From Bifidobacterium castoris (GTDB taxonomy: Bacteria > Actinomycetota > Actinomycetes > Actinomycetales > Bifidobacteriaceae), in NCBI RefSeq assembly GCF_003952025.1, contig NZ_QXGI01000005.1:124001-188000 (forward strand): DNA of 64,000 bases, given 5' to 3'. Below the pieces are notes generated by a model. It had not been told where the DNA came from. It was given only the letters and a program-made list of their open reading frames with translations, and did not search any database. Shown here piece by piece: positions 16,572 through 24,367 of this stretch; positions within the stretch are counted from its first letter, which is position 1; every line of letters starts with the position of its first letter. The position numbers and the translations under genes are program-made.

Positions 16572-17996
16572 TCAGACGAACTGCTCGAGGTATGGCAGCA
16601 TCGTCTTCATCATGTTCGCGCCGGTCGCGCCGGTGAACACCGGCACGTCGGTGTCCGGCACCGGCTGCGTCGCCGCTAATCCGGTCATCGACGCGAGGCC
16701 GCCGCCCGCCTCGCGCGGCGACAGCTGCCGGATGCCGATCGCGAGCACACGTCCCGGATACCGGCGCACGATCTGCGCGTACGTCGTCGGATCCTTCTGC
16801 CCGTCGTCGCCGATCAGGATGAACTTCATGTCCGGGAAGTCCTCCATCAGCTGTTCGGCGTATTCAAGCTTGTGCTGCACGCCGGAAGGCACGAAGGTCT
16901 TCGGCCTGGGGTCGAGGTCGCGCAGCAGCAGCGGACCGTCCGGGAATCCGTAGTCGGTGATGAATCCGCGGATCTGGCTTTCGACGTTCCACGGCGACGT
17001 CGACAGATAGAAGAACGGCGCGTTCGGGAACATCGCGCGAATCTTGTTGTACATCACGGCCATGCCCGGCACCGACGCCCGCTTGTGCGGCGACAGCAGC
17101 AGCATGTTGTAGGCGGCCTTCCACACGGTCGGCACCTGCGTGACCATGATCGTGTCGTCCACGTCGGAGATGACGCCCACCTTCGTGTCGCTCGGGATCG
17201 TGAACAGTTCCGCCTCGACCGGCGGACGGCGCGGCACCATGCAGCTGATCGTGTGGACGCCCGGCCGCAGCCGGTGCTCGGCGAGCAGGTCGAGGTACCC
17301 GGCCGAGTCGGAGATCGAATAGTCCATCGTCTGGCTGCGCGAGGGATCCATCGGATCGTAGACCTCCATCGTGCCGACCTGCACCGTCTTGAGCGGCACG
17401 TCGTCGATGTCGATGCGCACGCGTTCATGCGCCGCCGGCACTTCGAGCATCGCGTGGATGCCGCGCATCGGCGTATGCGGCTTGGCGTGCGTCGGCGCAT
17501 AGATCGTGCGGCAGACGAGGCGCGAATACTCCTCGGTGCCGTATCCGACGTACGATTTGACGCTCGGGAACCAGTTGAGCTTGCGCACGAGCGACGTCGA
17601 GACCTTGATCCACACGCCGAACAGGGCGATGACGGCCTTGCGCGCGATCGCCTTGACCGGATTCGTCATCTGCAGCCGACGCCGACGCACGAAGCGGTGG
17701 CGCGGCACGCCGGTCGCGATCTCGCCGAGCGGCACGGCGACCGTCGGCATGTCGTCGGTCGCCGTCGCCGCCGACGTCGTGCGCAGCGCGACGGCGGCGG
17801 GGGCCGCCTCGCCGTCCCCCTGCGCCGTGAGCGCGGCGAGCGCGGCGTCGTCCTCGACGATTTCGGCGCCGGGTCTGGCCGTGCTGCGCACACGGCGCAC
17901 GCCGGCGCGGCCTTCGCGCTCGATTTCGTTCAGCGCGCGGTCGAGCAGCCGTTTCGTCGTCCGCAGCCGTCGTTCTGATGCTTCCGGATCGCTCAT
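16572..17996 (-). CDS. App1-family (DUF2183) phosphatase-like protein
   Basis: A 474-residue protein. The C-terminal half is the App1/DUF2183 domain, a HAD-like fold known from yeast phosphatidate phosphatase App1: GVISDVDDTIMVTQVP (DxDDT motif I), FFYLSTSPWN (motif II) and KFILIGDDGQKDP (motif IV). The first 100 residues are charged and probably disordered, and an amphipathic stretch near residue 125 may touch membrane. A lipid phosphate substrate is inferred from the family. The ATG at 17996 has AGGGAG six bases upstream. It follows gcvH on the same strand with a 119-base gap. Confidence 0.85.
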   Translation of the reverse strand: MSDPEASERRLRTTKRLLDRALNEIEREGRAGVRRVRSTARPGAEIVEDDAALAALTAQGDGEAAPAAVALRTTSAATATDDMPTVAVPLGEIATGVPRHRFVRRRRLQMTNPVKAIARKAVIALFGVWIKVSTSLVRKLNWFPSVKSYVGYGTEEYSRLVCRTIYAPTHAKPHTPMRGIHAMLEVPAAHERVRIDIDDVPLKTVQVGTMEVYDPMDPSRSQTMDYSISDSAGYLDLLAEHRLRPGVHTISCMVPRRPPVEAELFTIPSDTKVGVISDVDDTIMVTQVPTVWKAAYNMLLLSPHKRASVPGMAVMYNKIRAMFPNAPFFYLSTSPWNVESQIRGFITDYGFPDGPLLLRDLDPRPKTFVPSGVQHKLEYAEQLMEDFPDMKFILIGDDGQKDPTTYAQIVRRYPGRVLAIGIRQLSPREAGGGLASMTGLAATQPVPDTDVPVFTGATGANMMKTMLPYLEQFV

Positions 17997-18115
17997 GTCA
18001 GCTCCCTTCATTCCCTACCTATGTGTACGTCCGTACGTATGCGTGCGCCCGTATCTGTGCGCCGTGGTCGTGCGGCGTGCCGATCCCGTCCCACGGCACG
18101 CCGCCGCCGTTGCTT

Positions 18116-18517
18116 CTATTGCTTGATGACGGCCGCGTATTCGTCCGCGCCCAGCAGCTCGGGGACGTCGTCGTCGAGCTCGATCTTGACGAGCCAGCCC
18201 TCGCCGTAGGGGTCGTCGTTGATGATTGCGGCGTCGTCCTCGGCTTCGTGGTTGACGTATTTCACGGTGCCGGCGACCGGGCTGATGACCGGTTCGACGG
18301 CCTTCGCCGATTCGATCTGCATGAGCTCGTCGCCCGCCTCCACGCGCGTGCCGATCTGCGGTAGGTCGACGAACACGATGTCGCCCATGCGTTCGGCCGC
18401 GTATTCTGTGATGCCGATGACGGCCGGTTCGACCGAGTCGTCCACCCACACGTGGTCCTCGCTGTACTGCAGGTGCCGCGGGATGTCGAGCCTGTCCGCC
18501 TGTTCCTCCTGTGCCAT
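18116..18517 (-). CDS. gcvH: Glycine cleavage system H protein (lipoyl carrier)
   Basis: A 133-residue lipoyl-domain protein. The modified Lys is in IESAKAVEPVISPVAG; the N-terminus HVWVD and the TEYAAERMGDIVFVDLP block are standard for GcvH. GAGG lies six bases upstream of the ATG at 18517. No gcvP, gcvT or lpd is in this window, so it may work outside a full glycine cleavage complex, for example as a lipoate relay or in a non-canonical role. The lipoate ligase-like protein encoded at 9496-10845 is its probable partner. Confidence 0.92.
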   Translation of the reverse strand: MAQEEQADRLDIPRHLQYSEDHVWVDDSVEPAVIGITEYAAERMGDIVFVDLPQIGTRVEAGDELMQIESAKAVEPVISPVAGTVKYVNHEAEDDAAIINDDPYGEGWLVKIELDDDVPELLGADEYAAVIKQ

Positions 18518-18667
18518 GTTTGCCTCGTTTCCTTGGTTTCCTTGATTTTTTGGGTTTCCTACGCTGTTGCGCCGTCCGACGGTCCACGTCGGCCGTATGC
18601 CGGCGACGCCGTTGCCGTTGCCATTATGCCAGCTTTCGCCGCGGCCGGCCCCCGCCGGCGGCCACGC

Positions 18668-19738
18668 TCAGATCTGCCGGCCGTACCATTCCTCGATCAT
18701 GACGCGCGCGATCGTCGCCTTGCCCGGCGCTTCGATCTGCCCGGTCACGAGCAGCTCGGTGTATTCGTCGCGCGTCACCCATCGCGCGTCGGCGACCTCC
18801 TCGCCGTCCACCTGCACGTCGGTGTTGAGCGCCTGCCCCTTGAAGCCCATCATCAGCGACAGCGTGTACGGCCATGGCTGCGATCCCAGATACTTGACCT
18901 CGCCGACGCGGATGCCCGTCTCCTCGAGCGTTTCGCGCCGGCATGCGTGTTCGAGGTTCTCGCCCGCCTCGACGAATCCCGCGGACACCGAGTACAGCAG
19001 CGGGTTCTTCCACGCCTTGTTGTGCTGGATGAGCAGCCGGTCCTGCGCATCCACGACCGTCATGATGACGGCCGGCTCCACGCGCGGGAACAGCAGCCTG
19101 AAGTCGTCCTGCTCGTTCGTGCAGCGCTGCGCCCATCCGCTCATCGCCTGCTCGACCGGATATCCGCAGTGCGGGCAGTGCCGCTGGTAGGCGAACCAGT
19201 TCGACAAGGCGAGCATCGTCGTCGCCTGCCCGATCTCCCGTGCCGACGCGCGCGGCGCGAATCCGCGCAGATCGACCCAGTCGAATCGTGCGATCGCCGA
19301 TGCGAAGACGCCGTCGTTCATGTCATGTCCGCTGTCCGCGTCGTCGAAGTCGTCGTCGACGTGCCGCGCGGCATCGTCCTCGGGCGTCTCGTGCGCGACG
19401 TCGGTCAGGTCGAGCGCGACGACGTGCTGCGGCGTCGCTCCCGTGTAGGAGCCGAGGTAGATCGCCTTGACCTCCGGATGGTGCGGCAGCGCGTCGGCGA
19501 CATATTGCCCGGGCAATGTCGCGAGCCGCATATGCGCGGCCGACTGCCGTACGAGCGCGCGCTGTCCGAAGGGCACGGCGAGCAGTCCCGCGCGCGTGAG
19601 CACGACGCTCGTGCCCGCTTCGCGCAGCACGTCGTCGATAAGATGCGGGTCGGCGCGACGCTCCACGCCGTAATCGATGTCGCCCTGTGCGAGCGGCAGA
19701 TATGGCAGCGCCTGCGTCAATGCGAGCGATGAGAACAT
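18668..19738 (-). CDS. nudC: NAD(+) diphosphatase-like Nudix hydrolase (NudC)
   Basis: A 356-residue protein with the three NudC parts: an N-terminal domain, a central zinc ribbon (CPHCGYPVE and RC about residue 195) and a Nudix domain with the box GFVEAGENLEHACRRETLEE followed by SQPWPYTLSLMMGF, the NAD(H)/NAD-capped-RNA signature. It hydrolyses NAD(H) to NMN(H) and AMP and can decap NAD-RNA. The ribbon shows only three of four Cys ligands: RCTNE has no final Cys. I start at 19738 because GAGGAG lies nine bases upstream; the ATGs at 19744 and 19747 are too close to it. Confidence 0.88.
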   Translation of the reverse strand: MFSSLALTQALPYLPLAQGDIDYGVERRADPHLIDDVLREAGTSVVLTRAGLLAVPFGQRALVRQSAAHMRLATLPGQYVADALPHHPEVKAIYLGSYTGATPQHVVALDLTDVAHETPEDDAARHVDDDFDDADSGHDMNDGVFASAIARFDWVDLRGFAPRASAREIGQATTMLALSNWFAYQRHCPHCGYPVEQAMSGWAQRCTNEQDDFRLLFPRVEPAVIMTVVDAQDRLLIQHNKAWKNPLLYSVSAGFVEAGENLEHACRRETLEETGIRVGEVKYLGSQPWPYTLSLMMGFKGQALNTDVQVDGEEVADARWVTRDEYTELLVTGQIEAPGKATIARVMIEEWYGRQI

Positions 19739-19959
19739 CGGCATCATCTCCTCGGAACCGTTTCCGGTCGTCGTCTTCTCCGTCGGGGGCCGTGGAATCC
19801 GCAGCCGTCCGGCCGGCGCGGCCCTTCCCTCCACTGTAGGGCACGACGCCCTATGACGCCGCCGCGGCGGCTACGCGTTGCGCGATACGGCTTGCGCCAC
19901 CGGCCGATATTCCGCCGTGGACCGCACGACGCGCTCCCCACGCTCGCCGACGTCGGCGT

Positions 19960-20829
19960 CTACCGGTTCTCGTCGACGGCGCGCGGCACGCGCGCGATGA
20001 GGTCGAGCAGCGCGTCCGCCACGATCTGCGGCCGTTCCCACGCGCTGAAGTGCCCGCAGTCCTCGATTTCGGTGACTTTGACGTCGGTGTGCGTCATCGC
20101 GTCCGCGATCGGTCGCATGACCTTCGGGCTGCTCGACGGATCGTCGATCCCGCAGATGACGGCCGCCGGCGCCGTGATCCGCGCGAACTGGTCGTTGAGG
20201 TCGGGGCGCCCCGCCGCCATCAGTTCGCGCCATGCGACGCCCGCCGGCTGCTGTTCGCGGATCCATGTGCCGAACTGCTCGATGTAGGCCGGAGAACGTT
20301 TGACGCTCGAATCGCCGGGGTGCACGTCGGTGAAGAACATGACCGGTTCGGTCGTATGCCGTTCGACGCATTCACGCGCGATCCGCACGCGGTTCTCGCG
20401 CGCCCGTTCGCTGTCGGAGTCGCCTTTCGTGTCGAGCAGCGCGATGCCGGCGACCGTCTCGGGATGCCGCCGCTGGATGTCGAGCACGACGTATCCGCCC
20501 ATCGACAGCCCTGCCCAGATCGCCTGCCGGTAGCCGGCCGCATGCAGCAGCTCGACGTAGGCGTCGGCGATCAGGTCCAGCGCCTGCGGATACGCGCCGT
20601 CGGCGGCGACCGTGCCGCTTTCCTGCGGCGTCGGCACCGGCGACGCCCCGGCTCCCGGCATGTCGGGCGCCCAGATCGGGAACTGCACGAGCTCCTGCGC
20701 GTCCGTCGTCTCCATCAACGCCGTCGCGCAGCGGTCCCACATCCTGTGGTCGACCGGGAATCCGTGCACGAGGACGAGCGGCGTCCCCTCGCCGTCCCTG
20801 TGGATGTGGTTTTCGATCGTCAGCGTCAT
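19960..20829 (-). CDS. Alpha/beta-fold hydrolase
   Basis: A 289-residue hydrolase. Seen: LVLVHGFPVDHRMWD (oxyanion-hole HG), the nucleophile elbow GLSMGGYVVLD (Ser near residue 117), the acid Asp in CGIDDPSSS and the His in EDCGHFSAWERP. It has no signal peptide. It is related to the epoxide hydrolase/esterase/proline iminopeptidase-like group, but the substrate cannot be told. AGGAG lies eight bases upstream of the ATG at 20829. It is flanked by nudC and a DUF4916 Nudix-like gene on the same strand, each with its own start signals. Confidence 0.85.
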   Translation of the reverse strand: MTLTIENHIHRDGEGTPLVLVHGFPVDHRMWDRCATALMETTDAQELVQFPIWAPDMPGAGASPVPTPQESGTVAADGAYPQALDLIADAYVELLHAAGYRQAIWAGLSMGGYVVLDIQRRHPETVAGIALLDTKGDSDSERARENRVRIARECVERHTTEPVMFFTDVHPGDSSVKRSPAYIEQFGTWIREQQPAGVAWRELMAAGRPDLNDQFARITAPAAVICGIDDPSSSPKVMRPIADAMTHTDVKVTEIEDCGHFSAWERPQIVADALLDLIARVPRAVDENR

Positions 20830-20893
20830 CCTTGCGTCTCCTTGTCCGCGTCCTTCACGTCGTGCACCCGTCGCCGGTGCCGTCACGATCGCG

Positions 20894-21529
20894 TCACAGC
20901 CCCGTCCATGCGAGCGCCTGCCGCACAATATAGTCGTGGCCGTCGCTCATCTGCTCGAGGAATTCGTCGAAGGCGTCCGAGTGCGGGTCGACCCATTCGA
21001 CGTCGAGCGTCTCGTCCTGGGGTTTGCAATCGCCGGCGATCGGCACGATGTAGCACAGCGCGATCGCGTGCTGCCGTTCGTCGTGGTACGGCGAGACGCC
21101 GGGCGTCGGGAAGAACTCGGCGACGGTGAACGGCGTCAGCCCCTGCGGCAGCACCGGCAACGCGATGTCGCCGAGGTCCTTCGCGACGTTGCGCGCGATC
21201 GCCTCACGGATCGTCTCATGGTAGAGCACGCGGCCCGCGATGAGCGTGCGTTCGACGATCGTGCCGCCGTCGGAGACGCGCAGCAGCGAGCCGATGCTCG
21301 TCACGCGGCCGAAGTCGTCGACGCGCACCGGCACGACCTCCACGTATGCGACCGGCATCTCGCGGCGCACGCGGCCGAGTTCATGTTCGTCGATCCATCC
21401 GGGAGGCGTGACGCGTCCCGAACCGCGCGCGCGGGTGAAGTCCTCGGGGGTGATGTGGTCGAACTCGCCGCGGCGACGTCCCGCGTCGTAATCGTCGTCG
21501 TCCGGCACTTCGTCATTCAGAACTGGCAT
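20894..21529 (-). CDS. DUF4916-family Nudix-like protein
   Basis: A 211-residue protein matching the actinobacterial DUF4916 group by WIDEHELGRVRREMPVAYVE, VLYHETIREAIARNVAKDLG, FTVAEFFPTPGVSPYHDERQ and GDCKPQDETLDVEWV. The fold is Nudix-like, but the classic REUxEE box is replaced, so pyrophosphatase activity is uncertain. The N-terminal 35 residues are acidic and variable (PDDDDYDAG). The start at 21529 is supported by GATAAT (21536-21541, minus) ending six bases upstream, with no ribosome site: a leaderless pattern. It is divergent from trxA, and the two genes share about 220 bases of upstream DNA. Confidence 0.78.
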   Translation of the reverse strand: MPVLNDEVPDDDDYDAGRRRGEFDHITPEDFTRARGSGRVTPPGWIDEHELGRVRREMPVAYVEVVPVRVDDFGRVTSIGSLLRVSDGGTIVERTLIAGRVLYHETIREAIARNVAKDLGDIALPVLPQGLTPFTVAEFFPTPGVSPYHDERQHAIALCYIVPIAGDCKPQDETLDVEWVDPHSDAFDEFLEQMSDGHDYIVRQALAWTGL

Positions 21530-21750
21530 GTACCCATTATCGATGCGCGGGCGCTTGCATGGAAGCGGCGTGTCGGCGCCGCTGCGCAACGCGGACGCCT
21601 ATATCCGACTATCCGACGCACGCCGGCTTCGCCGCGATTACCCCGCTGGCTGATTCGGGGGCGTTCGTGCGTGTTTGTGGAATGCTGGAGGAGACGATGC
21701 GGTTGTTTATGGCAGCTGTATCGAACACGAACGTCATTAAGGAGACCACC

Positions 21751-22149
21751 ATGGCAGTTCAGGAAATCACCACCGAGACCTTCCCGCAGGCAGTCAAGGA
21801 CCATCAGATCGCGTTCTTCGACTTCTTCGCCACCTGGTGCGGCCCGTGCCGCGCCTTCGGCCCGATCTTCGAGAAGGCTAGCGAGGCGAACCCGGACGTC
21901 TTCTTCGGCAAGATCGACATCGACAAGAACCAGGACCTCGCCGCGCAGGCGAACGTCCAGGCCGTGCCGACGCTGATGATCGTCAAGGATGGCCACATCA
22001 TCTATCAGGAGCCGGGTGCGCTGCGCGCACCGGATCTCGATGACATCATCGATCAGGCGAAGAAGCTTGACGTGCAGGCCGCGCTTGAGGAGGCGCAGAA
22101 GAACGATGAGGATCCGCATGAGATCCTCGAGGAGAACGAGGACAAGTAA
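21751..22149 (+). CDS. trxA: Thioredoxin
   Basis: A 132-residue thioredoxin-fold disulfide reductase with the active site ATWCGPCRAFGP near residue 30 and the cis-Pro in AVPTLMIV. The last 25 residues are an acidic extension (EEAQKNDEDPHEILEENEDK) beyond the usual 105-110-residue thioredoxin. The start at 21751 has AAGGAGA eight bases upstream. A strong terminator follows. Its general partner would be thioredoxin reductase, which is not in this window. Upstream in-frame codons to 21559 are open but not family-like. Confidence 0.94.
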   Translation: MAVQEITTETFPQAVKDHQIAFFDFFATWCGPCRAFGPIFEKASEANPDVFFGKIDIDKNQDLAAQANVQAVPTLMIVKDGHIIYQEPGALRAPDLDDIIDQAKKLDVQAALEEAQKNDEDPHEILEENEDK

Positions 22150-22167
22150 GCCGACCGTTCACCAGAG

Positions 22168-22208
22168 AAGAACGCCCGTCCCGGCCTTATGCCGGGGCGG
22201 GCGTTCTT
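22168..22208 (+). terminator. Terminator of trxA
   Basis: An 18-bp GC-rich stem (22168-22185 with 22191-22208, one G-T pair, loop CTTAT) begins 19 bases after the trxA stop and ends in TTCTT. It reads equally as a hairpin on the other strand, but no gene there needs it. Confidence 0.85.
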
Positions 22209-22376
22209 CGTCCGTCCGGACTTCGGTGTTCCGCCGTCGGCGCATCAGCGGCCGTCACAGCACCGTGCGTGACGCGGCGCCGTCCTGCACTTCTCCCCTG
22301 TGCCGACGAATCGTGGACCCTGATGCCCGAACTGTGAAGATATCGGTATTCCCATGCCATGCCGAGAGGCGTGCGA

Positions 22377-22499
22377 TATACTGTTGTTTAGTGTGTATTC
22401 CGGCGGCGGTCATATGAGACCGCGCGCACCGCGACGCCCTTTGCACGATCGGGGCCGCGAATACCGCCGAGGATTATCAGACGTACGTTGAGGAGCACA
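22377..22499 (+). promoter_or_regulatory. Candidate promoter and long leader of the G5-domain protein gene
   Basis: TATACT (22377-22382) is the best -10; I find no good -35. A leader of about 110 bases follows, containing a small hairpin (GCGGTC/GACCGC near 22413-22430) and ending in AGGAGCACA before the ATG at 22500. Long structured leaders are common for wall hydrolases of this type in Actinobacteria, but the conserved ydaO/c-di-AMP riboswitch core is not recognisable. The rest of 22209-22376 shows nothing else. Confidence 0.4.
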
Positions 22500-23573
22500 A
22501 TGGCTACCCGTCACAAAGCAGACCAACCGACGCTTCGTTCACTCACCAAGAGGCAGTGGATCCGCATCGCCTCCGTGTGCGCAGCAGTGGGTCTGGTCGT
22601 GGCTGGAGGTGCGGCCACGCGAAGCATCTACTCCCATGCCAGCGGCACCCCCACCGCGCAGCCGACCGCCTACTCAATCTCCGATGAACACGCGGCCTCC
22701 CGCGGCAACGCACGTGACGCGCTCGATGGCGCGCCGACCTACGTGAACGTCACGATCAACGGCAAGACGCGCACCGTGCTCGGCACGGACTTCACCGACG
22801 TGAAGTCGGTGCTTGACGCCGGTGACATCACGCTGGAGAGCGGTGACACCGTCGAACCTTCGCTGAAGACGAAGGTCGACGAATCGACGACGATCACGAT
22901 CAACCGCGCCGGCGCGAAGATGGAGACCGAGGAATCGAAGATTCCGTTCAACACCATCAAGAAGGAGACGTCGTCGCTGCCGAAGGGCACCGAGCAGGTC
23001 GAGACCGAAGGCCAGGAGGGCATCCTCGAGAAGACGAACCTCGTCGAACGCAGCGGTGACAAGGTCATCTCGTCGAACACCTTCGCCTCGTGGGTGAAGA
23101 AGGCCCCGGTCGAGAAGGTCATCCTCGTCGGCACCGCGGACCCGCAGCCCACGGAGCAGCCGCAGCCCACGACGGACACGTCGGACAGCGCCTCATCGAG
23201 CGGCGCCTCGTCAGATTCGGGCAACGCGTCGCAGCCGGCAGCGAGCAACAGCATCGGCACGACCGCCCCGGTCGGCGAGATGCAGCAGTGGGCGCATGAC
23301 TACCTGCTCGCGAACGGCGGCACCGAAGCCGATTTCACGGCCACCGTCTTCATCATCTCCCACGAGTCCGGCTGGTCGGTCACGGCCACGAACCCGTCCT
23401 CCGGCGCCTACGGTCTGGCGCAGGCGCTGCCCGGTAGCAAGATGGCCTCGCACGGCGCCGACTGGGCGACGAACTACCAGACGCAGCTCAAGTGGTTCTG
23501 GGATTACTGCAAGGACCGCTACGGCTCGATCCAGGGCGCGTACTCGTTCTGGCAGGCGAACCACTGGTACTGA
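22500..23573 (+). CDS. Exported G5-domain protein with C-terminal lytic-transglycosylase-like domain
   Basis: A 357-residue protein. The N-terminus is a basic stretch plus one hydrophobic segment (about residues 25-42: IASVCAAVGLVVAGGAA), acting as signal peptide or anchor. Next come a DUF348-type repeat (VNVTINGKTRTVLG) and a G5 domain (about residues 120-210), then a Ser/Gln/Pro-rich linker. The last 80 residues form a small lysozyme-like domain with HESGW (putative catalytic Glu), GAYGLAQALPGSKM and a WQANHWY end, as in bifidobacterial and lactobacillar aggregation-promoting/Rpf-like wall hydrolases. It probably remodels peptidoglycan. The start is the ATG at 22500 with AGGAG four bases upstream. 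Confidence 0.87.
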   Translation: MATRHKADQPTLRSLTKRQWIRIASVCAAVGLVVAGGAATRSIYSHASGTPTAQPTAYSISDEHAASRGNARDALDGAPTYVNVTINGKTRTVLGTDFTDVKSVLDAGDITLESGDTVEPSLKTKVDESTTITINRAGAKMETEESKIPFNTIKKETSSLPKGTEQVETEGQEGILEKTNLVERSGDKVISSNTFASWVKKAPVEKVILVGTADPQPTEQPQPTTDTSDSASSSGASSDSGNASQPAASNSIGTTAPVGEMQQWAHDYLLANGGTEADFTATVFIISHESGWSVTATNPSSGAYGLAQALPGSKMASHGADWATNYQTQLKWFWDYCKDRYGSIQGAYSFWQANHWY

Positions 23574-23624
23574 TCCCGATACCGATTCCGGGCATCCCCC
23601 GGCGGTTCCGTCCGTCCAAGCAAC

Positions 23625-23660
23625 ATTGAGGCCCCATGGCATGTGCCATGGGGCCTCAAT
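23625..23660. terminator. Bidirectional terminator, convergent genes
   Basis: A perfect 17-bp inverted repeat (23625-23641 with 23644-23660) with only a two-base central gap lies between the stops of the G5-domain gene and the convergent 157-residue gene. The AATs at the outer ends give short T runs on either strand. Confidence 0.85.
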
Positions 23661-23683
23661 GCGCATTGACGCGCCGGAAACAA

Positions 23684-24157
23684 TCAGGCGGCGTGCTTGG
23701 GGGCCGATTCCCGCTCCGGCGCGTTGTAATCGACGCCCTTTTTGCGGCCGCGCTTCTTCATGACGCCCTGACGGCAATCGCGCACGTCGAAGATGACCGT
23801 CTTGTCTTCCGGGAACGGTGTGCCCTTGAGCTGCGCGAAGGCGACCTCATCATCGGCGACCTCGGGGAAATCGAAGAATCGAAGCACGGCGCTGAGCACG
23901 ACCGGGTTGTTCAGCGTGACCGACACGGTCTTGCGGCTCGGCGTGACGAATTCGATGGCGTTGGGGTCCGTCTCCGCGCATTCACGGATGGCGACCTGCT
24001 TGGTATGGGGGTTCGTCAGGATCTGCACATAGCTGGGAGCATCCAATTCCTGCACCGTGTTCTTGTTGAACCGCATGTACCGGGGCGTCACCGTGAGCAC
24101 GGCGTTGCCAGCGGCGCTGACAGGATTGACAGGCTCAAAACCTTGTAAAACCGACAT
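23684..24157 (-). CDS. Hypothetical 157-residue protein
   Basis: I do not recognise this protein. It is soluble, without signal or membrane segment, and probably mostly beta-strand in the first 110 residues (AVLTVTPRYMRFNKNTVQEL, then TVSVTLNNPVVLSAVLRFFD); the C-terminus is basic (VMKKRGRKKGVDYN). The start at 24157 has AAGGAAG seven bases upstream. Upstream, 24190-24235 is sharply AT-rich with TATA-type hexamers and a perfect 12-bp palindrome ATTTTTAAAAAT (24220-24231), so it has its own promoter. The basic tail could bind nucleic acid; that is only a guess. Confidence 0.75.
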   Translation of the reverse strand: MSVLQGFEPVNPVSAAGNAVLTVTPRYMRFNKNTVQELDAPSYVQILTNPHTKQVAIRECAETDPNAIEFVTPSRKTVSVTLNNPVVLSAVLRFFDFPEVADDEVAFAQLKGTPFPEDKTVIFDVRDCRQGVMKKRGRKKGVDYNAPERESAPKHAA

Positions 24158-24288
24158 ATTCGAACTTCCTTACGTCGTGATTTTGATTGCTTGCCCTTAA
24201 ACTATATACCATATATCGTATTTTTAAAAATCGAAGTGTCGTGCATTGCTGATAGGTCTCCACGATAAGCATAAGCGAATAAGAAAAC

Positions 24289-24316
24289 GGGGCGGAACGA
24301 ATATTCGTTCCGCCCC
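24289..24316 (-). terminator. Terminator of the DUF4012 gene
   Basis: A perfect 28-base palindrome centred on GAATATTC lies 51 bases past the DUF4012 stop. On the minus strand it is followed by GTTTTCTT, an intrinsic-terminator tail. It closes the polysaccharide locus on this side. Confidence 0.85.
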
Positions 24317-24367
24317 ATTCGCACCATCAGCGTATGCGGCGCAGCGGCACCGTCACGATGCCGTCCG

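Noticed and set aside
22383-22499. ydaO/c-di-AMP riboswitch upstream of the G5-domain hydrolase
   Set aside because: Such riboswitches precede Rpf-type genes in Actinobacteria, but I could not find the conserved core or its length here.
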